From Leptolyngbya sp. CCY15150 (lineage in GTDB: Bacteria > Cyanobacteriota > Cyanobacteriia > RECH01), in assembly GCF_016888135.1 (NCBI RefSeq), contig NZ_JACSWB010000167.1, positions 26,269 through 90,268 of the forward strand: 64,000 nucleotides of DNA, read 5' to 3'. Shown in pieces: positions 53,601-63,749 of this stretch; position 1 is the first letter of the stretch, and each line of letters opens with the position of its first letter. A model generated the notes under the pieces. It was not told the DNA's origin and made no database searches. It was given only the letters and a program-made list of their open reading frames with translations. Made by a program: the position numbers and the translations under genes.

Positions 53601-55191
53601 GATCGGTAATGTCTGTGGCAATGCCGCAAATGCCGTAGGGCTGATTATCGTGGTCGAACAGCGGAAACTTGACCGATAAGTAGGTGCGTTCTTCGCCGTT
53701 GATGGCGATCAATTCTTCAAACTTGCTGGGGGTATTGGTCGCCAGGGTTTGCTGATCGTTCTGACGAAAAATATCCGCCAGCTCCTTCGGAAAAATATCA
53801 TAGTCGGTGTGCCCCAAAATCTCTGTCGAGGAGCGCCCCTGAATGGCCTGGGTTCCTTGGTTGGCAAAGATATATTGACCCTCTAAATCTTTGACGAAGA
53901 TGCCCGCAGACGTATTGTCTAAAATATCGCGCAGTTGCTTTTGGCTACGCTTCAGGGCTTTTTCGGCCCGGCGACGCTCGGTAATGTCAAGGGCGATCCC
54001 AATCACCCCACAGACGTGATGGGTGTCATCGAATAGGGGCGCATAGTGGTTTTCGTAGGTGATCTCGCCGACGCGCGTCACGTAGATAGACTGCTCATAG
54101 TTAGGCTGTTGCCCCGACAGCACTTTTTGTAAAAACTCATGAATGCTGTGGCTATCGGGGTAGACGTCATACACGGACTGGCCAACCACCTCCCCCGGCT
54201 TCAGCCCTAGGTTGGCCAGCCCACTGCCTTCCGACAGAATAAATTGACCCTCTAAGTCGATGGCATAGAGAATAATGGGCGCACAGGACAGGAGCAGTTC
54301 CAGCCGAGCCTTGCTTTGCTGGAGTTCACGGGTACGGTCGGCGACGATCGCTTCCAGTTGGGTATTGAGCTGGTTGAGGGCGGCTTCACTCTGTTTGCGA
54401 TCGCTAATGTCAAAAATTGCGCCATCCACATGCATGGGGCAGCCGTTGGCATCAAACACGGCCCGCCCCCGTTCCGATACCCAGCGAATACTTCCGTCTC
54501 GATGGCAGATGCGATATTCCACCTTGAAGGGCTGCCGTTGGGCGATCGCTTCAGCAATGTCCGCGTTGACGCGATCGCGATCCTCAGGATGGGTAATGCT
54601 ATCGAGGGTTTGAGATTGGTCGAGCCAAAATTCTTCCGCCCGATAGCCGGTGATGTCTTCAATCACATGGGTGATGTAGTCAATCACCCAGGGGGAGGCA
54701 CAGCCGGTGCGATAGATGGCTCCGGGCACGTTGTGGACTAGATTTTGCACACTCGTTTCAATGTCATACACCCAGCGACCGACCAGGGTGGGTTGGAGAC
54801 TCGAACCATGGGAATCTGGGAGCGGCTGCATGGGAATCCATAGACCATCCCAAAGAATCTCGCCGTCGGCTTTAGGAGACGGATGTGCCAGGGTTTGCAG
54901 CCATTGTTCCTGCCCTTGGGGGCTTTGCCAACGGCCGCGCCACGACCAAGGTTGCCAGGTTTGAGCGGCCTGGTGGAGCGATCGCCAAAAAGACTCTACG
55001 TCGTCAGGATGAAGGCGATCGCAAAAGTGGTGCAGATCGCCTTGGAGAGCCGTTGCATCCAAGTGGAGTGCCCGGAGGCAACAGGGATCAATCCAGCGCA
55101 GTGTGGCTCCATTCTGGTGCTGTACCAGTTGATAGGCCATGCTAGGGATGTCATCTGCCACTCGCTCAAAGCGAGACTGGGGAGCATTCAT
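50617..55191 (-). CDS. multi-PAS/GAF hybrid sensor histidine kinase
   Basis: 1524 residues, no membrane helix. By eye: an N-terminal PAS-like segment (1-118), PAS (145-265), PAS (290-405), PAS (420-530), GAF (545-710, no bilin Cys pair), PAS (720-840), two similar PAS modules (850-965 and 975-1090), and PAS (1100-1220); many end in a DITDRK/DITERR PAC signature. HisKA has His1264 in GVAHEINNPVNF, and HATPase_c has VDNGPGMP, LFDPFFTTKPVGKGTG. The transmitter is a close paralogue of the one at 1637-3166. It should integrate several internal signals; no response regulator is adjacent. Confidence 0.93.
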   Translation of the reverse strand: MNAPQSRFERVADDIPSMAYQLVQHQNGATLRWIDPCCLRALHLDATALQGDLHHFCDRLHPDDVESFWRSLHQAAQTWQPWSWRGRWQSPQGQEQWLQTLAHPSPKADGEILWDGLWIPMQPLPDSHGSSLQPTLVGRWVYDIETSVQNLVHNVPGAIYRTGCASPWVIDYITHVIEDITGYRAEEFWLDQSQTLDSITHPEDRDRVNADIAEAIAQRQPFKVEYRICHRDGSIRWVSERGRAVFDANGCPMHVDGAIFDISDRKQSEAALNQLNTQLEAIVADRTRELQQSKARLELLLSCAPIILYAIDLEGQFILSEGSGLANLGLKPGEVVGQSVYDVYPDSHSIHEFLQKVLSGQQPNYEQSIYVTRVGEITYENHYAPLFDDTHHVCGVIGIALDITERRRAEKALKRSQKQLRDILDNTSAGIFVKDLEGQYIFANQGTQAIQGRSSTEILGHTDYDIFPKELADIFRQNDQQTLATNTPSKFEELIAINGEERTYLSVKFPLFDHDNQPYGICGIATDITDRKQFEQDLQTRDRLLNGVALANSTLLTMADHDQAVNQALYILGTTAQVDRVYVFEHSWHGETSEPRLNQRYEWVAPAIPSDLHNPQLQNLPYQKVSLEWYQTLAQGQPVMAIASACPPALRTYLEQRQTQSLILMPIEIEGIIWGFVGCDDCQAERPWSNSEQSILRAAASSLGGAIARHQTDLQLRESRHLLQLVMDNIPQVVFWKDLDLRYLGGNSKFLKTMPPQIATNIIGKTDYDLGWAPEQANDYRAADRHVIATGQPMVHLISQQQNAEGELRWIDTNKVPLRDSQGNIVGVLGTFEDITDRKLAEAALQDSRQRLALLFEQTPVAIMEWDIDLNLREWNPAAERIFGYSKDEVMGAPLGFLIPDWRRPQVRQVMSQLILSPRILREVGENVTKDGDRVICEWYDVPLVTTTGDVVGISSMAVDITQRERAQEKLRESQQRLSLLIQQTPLAVIDWTPDGQILDWNPSAERIFGHTREQAVGQAFHFLVPEWFHDQVQDIFVHLSTTKQSSRSTNENITQDGRVIFCEWYNTPLMAPNGEMLGVVSAVMDVTERRRSERALKRSNAILRAQREASIDGILILDEHRRIVSYNQQFCGIWGILPDQIATGGDRLLIQRLLDQLIDSDNFLSTVDFLYEHPDQSNREELQLQDGRVLDCYSAPVRSPAGEFYGRVWYFRDISQRKQAEAQLRQQTADLEHALHDLQRTQAQLVQSEKMSSLGQLVAGVAHEINNPVNFIYGNLTHATDYIRNIVSLLGHYRQRYPSPGEEIETQIEDMDLDFLVEDLPQLLGSMRIGAERIREIVYSLRTFSRLDEADLKAVNIHEGIDSTLLILHNRLKPKHNSEGIDVVKQYGDLPLVECYAGQVNQVFMNILSNAIDALEDHMKDHPEVYQGTKAAIAIHTERATPGWIRIRIVDNGPGMPESVRRQLFDPFFTTKPVGKGTGLGLSISHQVICDRHKGSLTCHSTPGVGTEFVIMIPESVGAIPQH

Positions 55192-57112
<1,921 letters not shown>

Positions 57113-57121
57113 GCGATCGCT

Positions 57122-57147
57122 CTTCAGTTGCTTTCAAGAGACTGAAG
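57122..57147. promoter_or_regulatory. short hairpin in the purA-rplY gap
   Basis: CTTCAGT (57122-57128) pairs with ACTGAAG (57141-57147) around 12 bases; GGGGAAG follows rather than a T run. It lies just after the purA stop and upstream of rplY. Its role, if any, is unknown. Confidence 0.3.
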
Positions 57148-57250
57148 GGGAAGATACTCACTGCTCTAAGTCCTGCTCCTCGGGACGGGTTGCTCTCCGT
57201 GATGGTAAAAAGTTGTTCTCTCGCGTCATAAATTGTTGGAAAGGAATTCT

Positions 57251-57547
57251 ATGGAACTTACGTTTGAATGTACAAAGCGCACCTCTGATCTCAATCCTCG
57301 GGCGATGCGTCGGGAAGGACTTCTCCCCGCAGCTCTCTACGGTCACGATGGTGTGAACTCCGTTGATTTGATGCTGAACATGAAAGATGCTGAACTGCTG
57401 GTTCGCAAGGTGAAGGGGAAGCGGACTCCCGTTCAGCTCAATGTGACGGACATGCCTTGGAGCGGTACGGTGTTTGTCCAAGAAGTGCAGTCCCATCCTT
57501 GGCGGGGATCGCTCTACCACGTCAGCTTCTTTGCCAGCGAAGAATAG
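57251..57547 (+). CDS. rplY: 50S ribosomal protein L25 (short form)
   Basis: 98 residues from the ATG at 57251 (MELTFECTKRTSDLNPRAMR), which has AAGGA upstream; an upstream in-frame start adds six residues. The start and the RREGLLPAALYGHDG block match the L25/TL5/Ctc family; L25 binds 5S rRNA. The long C-terminal CTC domain is absent, which is a short form I associate with cyanobacteria. It lies 138 bases after purA and is followed by a strong terminator. Confidence 0.9.
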   Translation: MELTFECTKRTSDLNPRAMRREGLLPAALYGHDGVNSVDLMLNMKDAELLVRKVKGKRTPVQLNVTDMPWSGTVFVQEVQSHPWRGSLYHVSFFASEE

Positions 57548-57620
57548 ATTGAGATCTGACCAGCCGGAGCGCACCTATGCAGCGCTTTCAGGCTGATCCC
57601 CGGTTTCATATTTCATCATC

Positions 57621-57655
57621 AATCACCCAGGGAATCTAAGACTCCCTGGGTGATT
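57621..57655. terminator. bidirectional terminator-like hairpin
   Basis: AATCACCCAGGGA (57621-57633) and TCCCTGGGTGATT (57643-57655) form a perfect 13-bp stem with a 9-base loop, followed by TT on the plus strand and a similar AA/TT end on the minus strand. It sits between convergent rplY and the permease gene. Confidence 0.85.
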
Positions 57656-57685
57656 TTATGGCGATATTGTGATTGATCTCGCAGC

Positions 57686-58741
57686 TTATTTCATGGCGCT
57701 TAGCTGAATGCGGGGATCAACAAACTTGAGGGCTAGGTCTGCCAGCAGGTTGCCAATAATCAGCATGACCGCCGCCATCATCAGACTAGCCATCACCAAA
57801 TATAGATCCTGCGATCGCACGGCATCGAGGGTAAGCCGTCCTAGACCCGGCCAGTTGAAAAAGGTTTCGGTGATGAAGGCTCCGCTCAGCAGGCTGGAAA
57901 ATTCAAACCCTAACAGGGTAATCAGGGGGTTGACGGCGTTGCGAAGGGCATGGACGTAGATCACCCGACCTTCGGGCAGTCCCTTGGCCCGCGCCGTTTG
58001 GATATAGTCTTGCCGTAAGACGTCCAGCAGTTCTCCTCGGGTAATCCGCTGCAGACCTGCAAAACCAGCGACGCTGAGGGCAATGGTGGGCAGAATTAAA
58101 TGCCAGACCAAATCTAGGATGCGACCCAGCCACGATAGATCGGCATGGTCGATGCTGGTCATGCCGCCGACGGGAAAGAGGGGCGAGGTGAATTGGGCGA
58201 AAAACAGCAGCAGTAGACCGGTGATCAGCGTCGGAAAGCCCTGGCCAATGTAGCTGAGGGTGCGCAGCAGGCGATCGCTCCACTGGTTTTGCTGGATGGC
58301 TGCCATGATGCCTAGGGGAATGGCGATCGCCCAGGTGATGAAAAATGAGGAAAGGGAGAGGAGCAGGGTGGCGGGGATGCGCTCTGCCAAAATAGAGCTG
58401 ACGGGGCGCTGGTAGGCAAAGCTAATGCCAAAATCGCCTCGGGTGATAATTTGCCCTAGCCACTGAAAGTATTGCTGGATGGCAGGCTTATCGAGCCCAA
58501 ACCGCTGCTCTAGGTCTTGCAGCGTTTCCTGGGAAATCTGCGGATTTTGGCGCAGGGTGTCTAGATAGTTGCCTGGGGCGAGCTGGATGATGAAAAAGCT
58601 TAGAGCTGATGCCAAAAACAGGGTCAGGACGGCTTGCAGCACCCGCTTGATCACATAGAGGGTGGTTTCATCTTGCAAGATATTGAGCAGCCACTGAAAG
58701 GCAGGCTGAAGCTGCTGGCGGACGGAGGGAGTGGAGGTCAT
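57686..58741 (-). CDS. OppB/DppB-type ABC transporter permease
   Basis: 351 residues from the ATG at 58741 (MTSTPSVRQQLQ); an open frame continues 40 residues upstream but is Cys/Arg-rich and lies in the apt-permease gap. Six predicted membrane helices follow a cytoplasmic lead. IKRVLQAVLTLFLASALSFF is the family-typical first helix, the large loop has APGNYLDTLRQNPQISQETL, and the EAA motif is TARAKGLPEGRVIYVHALRN. Such proteins transport di- or oligopeptides, nickel or other solutes with an ATPase and a partner permease. None of those is in this window. It follows apt by 88 bases. Confidence 0.88.
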   Translation of the reverse strand: MTSTPSVRQQLQPAFQWLLNILQDETTLYVIKRVLQAVLTLFLASALSFFIIQLAPGNYLDTLRQNPQISQETLQDLEQRFGLDKPAIQQYFQWLGQIITRGDFGISFAYQRPVSSILAERIPATLLLSLSSFFITWAIAIPLGIMAAIQQNQWSDRLLRTLSYIGQGFPTLITGLLLLFFAQFTSPLFPVGGMTSIDHADLSWLGRILDLVWHLILPTIALSVAGFAGLQRITRGELLDVLRQDYIQTARAKGLPEGRVIYVHALRNAVNPLITLLGFEFSSLLSGAFITETFFNWPGLGRLTLDAVRSQDLYLVMASLMMAAVMLIIGNLLADLALKFVDPRIQLSAMK

Positions 58742-58829
58742 GCGTCGAATCAGGGTGTCAACAGCCTCTCGATGATCCGGCGGGGGATGATCCCTGCAGG
58801 ACAACCGTACCGAGATGGCAAGAGTACGT

Positions 58830-59342
58830 CTAGTATTGCACAAGCGACACGATTGGCACATTCGGTAAGCGATCGCGCCCGCCGAGGTCTGTTAGTTCAA
58901 CAATGAAGCCAAATCCAGCAAGCTGGGCACCCGCCGCTGCGACGAGATCGACCGTTGCGGCCGCCGTGCCGCCGGTAGCAATGAGGTCATCCACAATCAA
59001 AATTCGACAGCCCTTGGGCAGGGCATCTTGGTGCATCTCTAAGCGATCGGTGCCATATTCCAAGTCGTACTCTACGGAATGAACGGCGGCAGGCAGTTTA
59101 CCGGGTTTCCGCACGGGAATAAATCCTACGCCAAGCTGGACGGCTAGGGGAACGCCGAAAATGAATCCCCGCGATTCCATGCCGAGGATGTAGTCAATCT
59201 CTAAATCAGCGTAGTGGTCGGCTAAGGTTTTGATGGTATGGCGCAGACCATCGGGATCTCGCAAGAGGGTGGTAATGTCTCGAAAGAGGATGCCGGGCTT
59301 CGGGAAGTCGGGAATGTCTCGTATCAGCGCTTTCAGATCCAT
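58830..59342 (-). CDS. apt: adenine phosphoribosyltransferase
   Basis: 170 residues, standard length. It makes AMP from adenine and PRPP in purine salvage. [20 protein letters not shown] is the typical N-terminus with RDITTLL next, [14 protein letters not shown] is the adenine pocket, and [20 protein letters not shown] is the PRPP-binding loop. It complements the de novo gene purA about 2 kb away. The permease gene follows on the same strand. Confidence 0.95.
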   Translation of the reverse strand: MDLKALIRDIPDFPKPGILFRDITTLLRDPDGLRHTIKTLADHYADLEIDYILGMESRGFIFGVPLAVQLGVGFIPVRKPGKLPAAVHSVEYDLEYGTDRLEMHQDALPKGCRILIVDDLIATGGTAAATVDLVAAAGAQLAGFGFIVELTDLGGRDRLPNVPIVSLVQY

Positions 59343-59431
59343 GCTGGGCTTGATGAGTCGTAGGAATCGTATTTAGTGTACGGCAAGCGGTTGCCTTGCG
59401 GTGTAGCAGCAATTCTCATTTTGACCAGTCG

Positions 59432-59594
59432 CCTTTCCAAGCAATCTATTCATCCTGTTTTCAACCAGCTCAGGGCAGACCTATCGTTCCTGCGCTCAGC
59501 GTAGGAATGCTCCGGGGGGTGCTCCTGCGCCCAGACTAAGCCGTAGGAGAAGAGTCGCAGGAGCGAGCAAGACAGGTGTCAACGCGGGAGCGCA
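59432..59594. repeat. dispersed short repeat, copy A
   Basis: This part of the 59343-59624 gap shares a strongly similar stretch with 63750-63868. Common words include CTGTTTTCAACCA, CAGACCTATCG and GGAATGCTCC, and both end in TGTCAACG(C/T)GGGAGCGC. Copy A has an extra ~45 bases before that end. No gene is seen in it. Confidence 0.75.
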
Positions 59595-59624
59595 CCCTAC
59601 GAACTTCTCAACGCTAGGGAACCG

Positions 59625-60278
59625 CTAGTCACCTGCATGAAGCTCGTTGTCTACCAGTTGCCCATAGTAGCCGGTGACAATGCGACTGCCATCTTTGAGG
59701 ACATGAACTTCGATTTGGTCGCTGGCCCAGTTGAGGCGGTCTTGCAGGGCTGGATTGAAGACATGAACCCGTTGGTTGCTGGAGGAGACCAGGGAGTGGG
59801 GATCATGCACGGCCAAGGATTCCACATAGGCTCCATCGATCAATATGTCTAATTGATCAATCAAGTCTTGCGCCCCGGCTGGCCCATACTCCGACTGCAG
59901 CCGCTCTAGGGTGAACCCCGTAAATGACATGACGTTCAGCCCATGGGCTTTCACTTCCTGGGCTAGATGGGCCAAGGCAGGCGCTTGCCAAAACGGTTCA
60001 CCGCCAGAAAACGTCACGCCTTCATGCTTAGGATTGGCGAGGATCCGTTCTACAAGATGCTCGACGGACACCAGTTGGTTCATTTCAAACGACCAGGAAT
60101 CCGGGTTGTAGCAGCCTGGACATTCTCTCAGGCAGCCTTGCACCCAAATCACTGCTCGACAGCCTGGCCCATTCACCTCAGATTCTTCCACATACCCCAT
60201 AGTGTTGAGGTAGCCCGGCGGAATTTCTAGTAACTCAATCGCTGGGTTGAGGTTGATATGCTTGTGTTGACCTTGCAT
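59625..60278 (-). CDS. NrdG-type radical SAM activating enzyme (4Fe-4S)
   Basis: 217 residues. CLRECPGCYNPDSW supplies the CX3CX2C cluster ligands; VTFSGGEPFWQ is the SAM-binding GGE motif, and IDILIDGAYVES with the GxIxGxxE-like region completes a short radical SAM fold. The length and start (PGYLNTMGYVEESEVNGPGC) resemble anaerobic ribonucleotide reductase-activating proteins. No nrdD lies here, so it may activate another glycyl radical enzyme or have diverged. It follows the COG0731-like radical SAM gene by 47 bases on the same strand. Confidence 0.82.
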   Translation of the reverse strand: MQGQHKHINLNPAIELLEIPPGYLNTMGYVEESEVNGPGCRAVIWVQGCLRECPGCYNPDSWSFEMNQLVSVEHLVERILANPKHEGVTFSGGEPFWQAPALAHLAQEVKAHGLNVMSFTGFTLERLQSEYGPAGAQDLIDQLDILIDGAYVESLAVHDPHSLVSSSNQRVHVFNPALQDRLNWASDQIEVHVLKDGSRIVTGYYGQLVDNELHAGD

Positions 60279-60325
60279 GATACGAATGTCCTATCTTGGG
60301 TGAACCATTGGGCAGGAAAAAGCAG

Positions 60326-61135
60326 TTAACGGGTGAGCAAGTCTGGCTCTGGACAGCGGGTGGGAATCTGGGTGGCGGCTTGAATGCGATCGCTCATCTG
60401 CTGCAGCACATCAAAGCTAAGGAACTTGAACCGGCGCAGGGAGTCTGACGGCGAGTAGTTGGGGGCGTTGCCCCTTGCCGACAGGACGTGGCGATCGGGC
60501 TGGGCTCGGGTGGGTGTATTGATCTGGATCTCGTCGGGGGCGATCGCCTTCATAAGCTGCACATAGGTGGCTTGGCTAGCCTCATCCCAGGGACTGAGCA
60601 CCATGGTTTGAATGGCCAAATGTCCCTTGTAGCTTTGCCGAAAGGCCTGAATGCCGTCCCAAAGCTCAGGCAGGGAGGCGGGGGCTACAGGGCGATTGAT
60701 CTTGGCCCAGAGGGTTGGCTGCACCGCATCGAGCTTCACGGCCACAGCGTCGGCTTGTCCTAAATTATGCTGAACCTGGGGATCACTGAGCAGGCTGCCG
60801 TTGGTCAACACTCCCACCGGTCGCTGGGTCACTTGCTGGGCCATGGTAATGATCTCACCGAGATTGAGAGCCAGGGTGGGTTCACCGCTGCCGCTGAGGG
60901 TGATAGCATCCACATCCCAGGGGGCAAAGGCCATTAGATCCTGGTGAATTTGCTCAGTGGGGACAAAGCATTGGCGATCGCTCTGAAGACGTTCGATGTG
61001 ACCAAGCTGGCAGTAGACGCAGTTGTAGGAACAAACGGAGGTGGTTCCGATGGGATCAATGCCCAGGGATCGCCCAAATCGCCAGGATTGGACAGGGCCG
61101 TAAACCATAGAAATGGGAGTATGGGGTTTCACCAT
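60326..61135 (-). CDS. radical SAM protein (COG0731-like)
   Basis: 269 residues. CSYNCVYCQLG provides the CX3CX2C 4Fe-4S ligands, LSGSGEPTLALN is the SAM-binding GGE-like motif, and VLTNGSLLSDPQVQHNLGQA follows. The family has been linked to tRNA wybutosine-like modification in archaea, but bacterial members are mostly unassigned. Its C-terminus includes a TPTRAQPDRHVLSARGNAP segment. It is transcribed before the NrdG-type gene, so the pair could act together. Confidence 0.82.
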   Translation of the reverse strand: MVKPHTPISMVYGPVQSWRFGRSLGIDPIGTTSVCSYNCVYCQLGHIERLQSDRQCFVPTEQIHQDLMAFAPWDVDAITLSGSGEPTLALNLGEIITMAQQVTQRPVGVLTNGSLLSDPQVQHNLGQADAVAVKLDAVQPTLWAKINRPVAPASLPELWDGIQAFRQSYKGHLAIQTMVLSPWDEASQATYVQLMKAIAPDEIQINTPTRAQPDRHVLSARGNAPNYSPSDSLRRFKFLSFDVLQQMSDRIQAATQIPTRCPEPDLLTR

Positions 61136-61197
61136 GGGTCAGATCTGCCCAGCAGATTCAAGAGTGGAGATCTGGATCGGAGTGGATTGAAGATGAG

Positions 61198-61220
61198 CCT
61201 GTAGAGACTCTCTCTACAGG
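61198..61220. terminator. hairpin in the spacer before 61341
   Basis: CCTGTAGAG (61198-61206) pairs with CTCTACAGG (61212-61220) around ACTCT. It lies upstream of the radical SAM gene's start and before the next plus-strand frame; no T run follows. Its role is unclear. Confidence 0.35.
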
Positions 61221-61340
61221 TGTATCACTCCTGAAATCATCCTTGCCCGAGAGCACGGAGAAATTTAAGGTTTGAGCGAGGGCTGGGGTTACTCATCGGA
61301 TAGCCTACCGATCAACGTTGGCTGATAGTGGGCTGATATT

Positions 61341-61610
61341 ATGACCTACCCCCAAACTTGGGATCATGTAGGGTCTGAGGATGTCTATTACCAGCTTGAG
61401 ACCGTGCGGGGCTGTGATCCCCGATCGTTTCAGGTAGGTTCAGCCGTGATCCCCATTCTTTGGCTTCTGCGGAGCGATCGCTGGAAAAACCAAAATATCT
61501 GGCAGATTCTGGGCGAATTGCATAGACTTTATGAGCCTATGTCGGCATGGTTCTATCTATCTGCAAGTTACTTGTCTTGCAAGTTGCTTGTCTGCAAGTT
61601 GGTTGGTTGA
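61341..61610 (+). CDS. possible truncated or eroding small gene
   Basis: 89 codons from an ATG at 61341. Residues 1-73 (for example WHE-like DVYYQLETVRGCDPRSFQVG and WLLRSDRWKNQNIWQILGEL) look protein-like. The C-terminal part (SYLSCKLLVCKLVG) comes from three short DNA repeats beginning GCAAGTT (61563, 61579, 61594), so the natural end has probably been lost. It may be a remnant of a longer gene. No family recognised. Confidence 0.35.
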   Translation: MTYPQTWDHVGSEDVYYQLETVRGCDPRSFQVGSAVIPILWLLRSDRWKNQNIWQILGELHRLYEPMSAWFYLSASYLSCKLLVCKLVG

Positions 61611-61623
61611 TAAACGTTGATGA

Positions 61624-61703
61624 CCCTCACCCCCTCTCTCGGAGGGCAAGGGGAGCCGATCCACCCCTCTGGTTTCTCCCTGGGGAGCTGGCTAGGGTGA
61701 GGG
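61624..61703. repeat. imperfect palindromic element
   Basis: CCCTCACCC (61624-61632) is mirrored by GGGTGAGGG (61695-61703), with inner G/C runs (GGGGAG and CTCCC) that could extend the stem. The look and ends resemble a short dispersed palindrome common in cyanobacterial spacers. It lies upstream of the caspase-like gene. Confidence 0.6.
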
Positions 61704-61844
61704 CTTGAGGGCTTTCGAGGATCTGGTTACCACGTTTTGTCAGTCAGATCTGCATGACATTCAATCAAAGTCCGTTAGGATTGCGACAGAATCCTAGGAC
61801 GATTACACGACCATTACATCTGACCATTCACTTGGGTCATCGGT

Positions 61845-63584
61845 ATGAAAAACTTTTGGGCGATCGCCGTCGGCATTAATCAATATCAGCACTTTCAGCC
61901 CCTGGGCTATGCTCAGCGCGATGCTAGTATGGTGCACCATTTTTTAGTGGAAGAGGTGGGCATTCCGGCCGATCACTGCATCCTGCTGACGGAGGTGTCT
62001 CCGACGATTAATCCCCATGCTGTCTATCCCAGCGGGACGGCTATTCGTCAAGCGATCGCCCAGTTGTGCCAGCAGCGCATTCAGCCTGGGGATATCGTTT
62101 GGGTGTTTTTTAGCGGCTACGGTATTTGTTGGCAAGGGCAAGATTACCTGATGCCCATTGATGGCGATCCCGAGCAACCCGCCACCACAGCGATCGCCAT
62201 TGAGAGCTTGATGACGGCTCTGCGCAGCGCCCCGAGCAAAAATATTATTTTGGCGCTAGATATTAACCGTAGTCAGAGCGTGACCGAAGGGCAACGGGTG
62301 GGCGTTCAGATTGCGGACTTAGCCGAACGCTATGGGATCAGCACTATTCTGTCCTGCCAGCATGACCAGTTTGCCCATGAAACCCTAGCCCTGCGCCACG
62401 GTTTTTTCACCGCTGTGTTTCTGGAAGGATTACGCTACGAAAAATGTGTCACCCTAGATGCGTTGGTACAATATCTAGACCAGCGCTTGCCAGAATTAGC
62501 CGAGCACCACTGGCGACCCCATCAAAAACCCCTAGCCATTCTCCCGGTTGATCAACGCTATGAGCTTATCCTACCCAAAGAGGCCGCTTTAATTGGTGTT
62601 CCAGTGCGTCCAGCCCCGTCTCTGCCGCCCTTAGGAGACGCTTACGAGACCCAAAATGGTTGGAACGAGCCCTCTGCTCCTAGTTCCAATCCTGCTTCTA
62701 CCTTATCCTCTTCATCCCCATCTACCGTGCCTACTTCTTCCTCCCCTTCACCCTCCTCTGCTTCAACCGCATCCACGGCCAACGACTCCTTTTGGCGACA
62801 GATTCTAGGGTGGGGTACCTTTTTCGTGATCGCGCTGCTGGCAGGGGTTGTGTTGGTCAACCGAGAGGCCCTCATGAGCCCATCCGATGGCTCGGGTGTT
62901 TCTGGTTCCCAATCTGATGAGTCAGGGACTGGATCGGGAACGGTGGATGCCACAGATGCGGATGCGCCAAGTTTAGAGATGCTAAACCGCGCCATGTTGG
63001 ATGAAGCGATCGCCTCCTTGCTGACGACTCGGGCAGCCTCCCCGGTAAACCAAGCGACCGATTTTCGTCGAGCGATCAATCTCGCCCAGCGGATTCCGCC
63101 CGGCGAACCTTTCTATGATGAGGCTCAGGGCTTTACCCAGCGCTGGAGCCGAGTGATTTACGATTTTGCCTTAGCTCGGGCAGCCCAAGACAATTATCGA
63201 GCCGCGATCGCCACCTCCCAACTGGTGCCCATTGATCAAACCGATCTCCAGGAGATGATTGCTGAAAACACCGCCGAGTGGCAGCAGGGTGCTGCAAACC
63301 AAGATCTCTTAGATCAAGCTAAGGCGCTAACGCGATCGCAGCAGGCCTCGTCCTACAATGAAGCGATCGCCATTGCCCGCCGCATTCCCGAAGGCCAGCC
63401 GCTGTATGCCCAGGCTCAAACATTGATTGGACAATGGGGACAGGATATTTTCACCGTGGCCCGGGCTCGGGCAGCCCAAGGTAATCTCCCGGCGGCGATC
63501 GAAGCTGCTCGTTTAGTGCCGTCTGGAACCCCAGCTCATGATGAGGCCCAGGCAGCGATCGCCCAGTGGCAGCAGCAACCCTAG
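61845..63584 (+). CDS. caspase-like (orthocaspase-fold) membrane protein with replaced catalytic dyad
   Basis: 579 residues. Residues 1-220 match the p20-like caspase/metacaspase fold: FWAIAVGINQYQHFQPLGYA, then PGDIVWVFFSGYG where the catalytic His of FSGHG is Tyr92, and ILALDINRSQ where the catalytic Cys of DACRS is Asn141. A Ser/Pro/Thr linker (270-310) precedes one hydrophobic helix (about 320-343). The rest is a helical repeat region (AQRIPPGEPFYDEAQGF and IARRIPEGQPLYAQAQTL) facing the other side of the membrane. As both dyad residues are missing, protease activity is not expected. It may bind or regulate other proteins. Confidence 0.85.
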   Translation: MKNFWAIAVGINQYQHFQPLGYAQRDASMVHHFLVEEVGIPADHCILLTEVSPTINPHAVYPSGTAIRQAIAQLCQQRIQPGDIVWVFFSGYGICWQGQDYLMPIDGDPEQPATTAIAIESLMTALRSAPSKNIILALDINRSQSVTEGQRVGVQIADLAERYGISTILSCQHDQFAHETLALRHGFFTAVFLEGLRYEKCVTLDALVQYLDQRLPELAEHHWRPHQKPLAILPVDQRYELILPKEAALIGVPVRPAPSLPPLGDAYETQNGWNEPSAPSSNPASTLSSSSPSTVPTSSSPSPSSASTASTANDSFWRQILGWGTFFVIALLAGVVLVNREALMSPSDGSGVSGSQSDESGTGSGTVDATDADAPSLEMLNRAMLDEAIASLLTTRAASPVNQATDFRRAINLAQRIPPGEPFYDEAQGFTQRWSRVIYDFALARAAQDNYRAAIATSQLVPIDQTDLQEMIAENTAEWQQGAANQDLLDQAKALTRSQQASSYNEAIAIARRIPEGQPLYAQAQTLIGQWGQDIFTVARARAAQGNLPAAIEAARLVPSGTPAHDEAQAAIAQWQQQP

Positions 63585-63749
63585 AGGGGCATGGGAGGGC
63601 GTAGGTAGTAAGACAATGTTCTTCTAAGGCTGTAGGCTACAGGCTGCTTTTAGGCTGGAACAAGGGTTGATCACATGCCCACCACCAGCAATGGTCATGT
63701 TGCCCCGTAGCTTGTCCAAGCTGCCCAGTCCTGGACGAAAGCATGAGCT

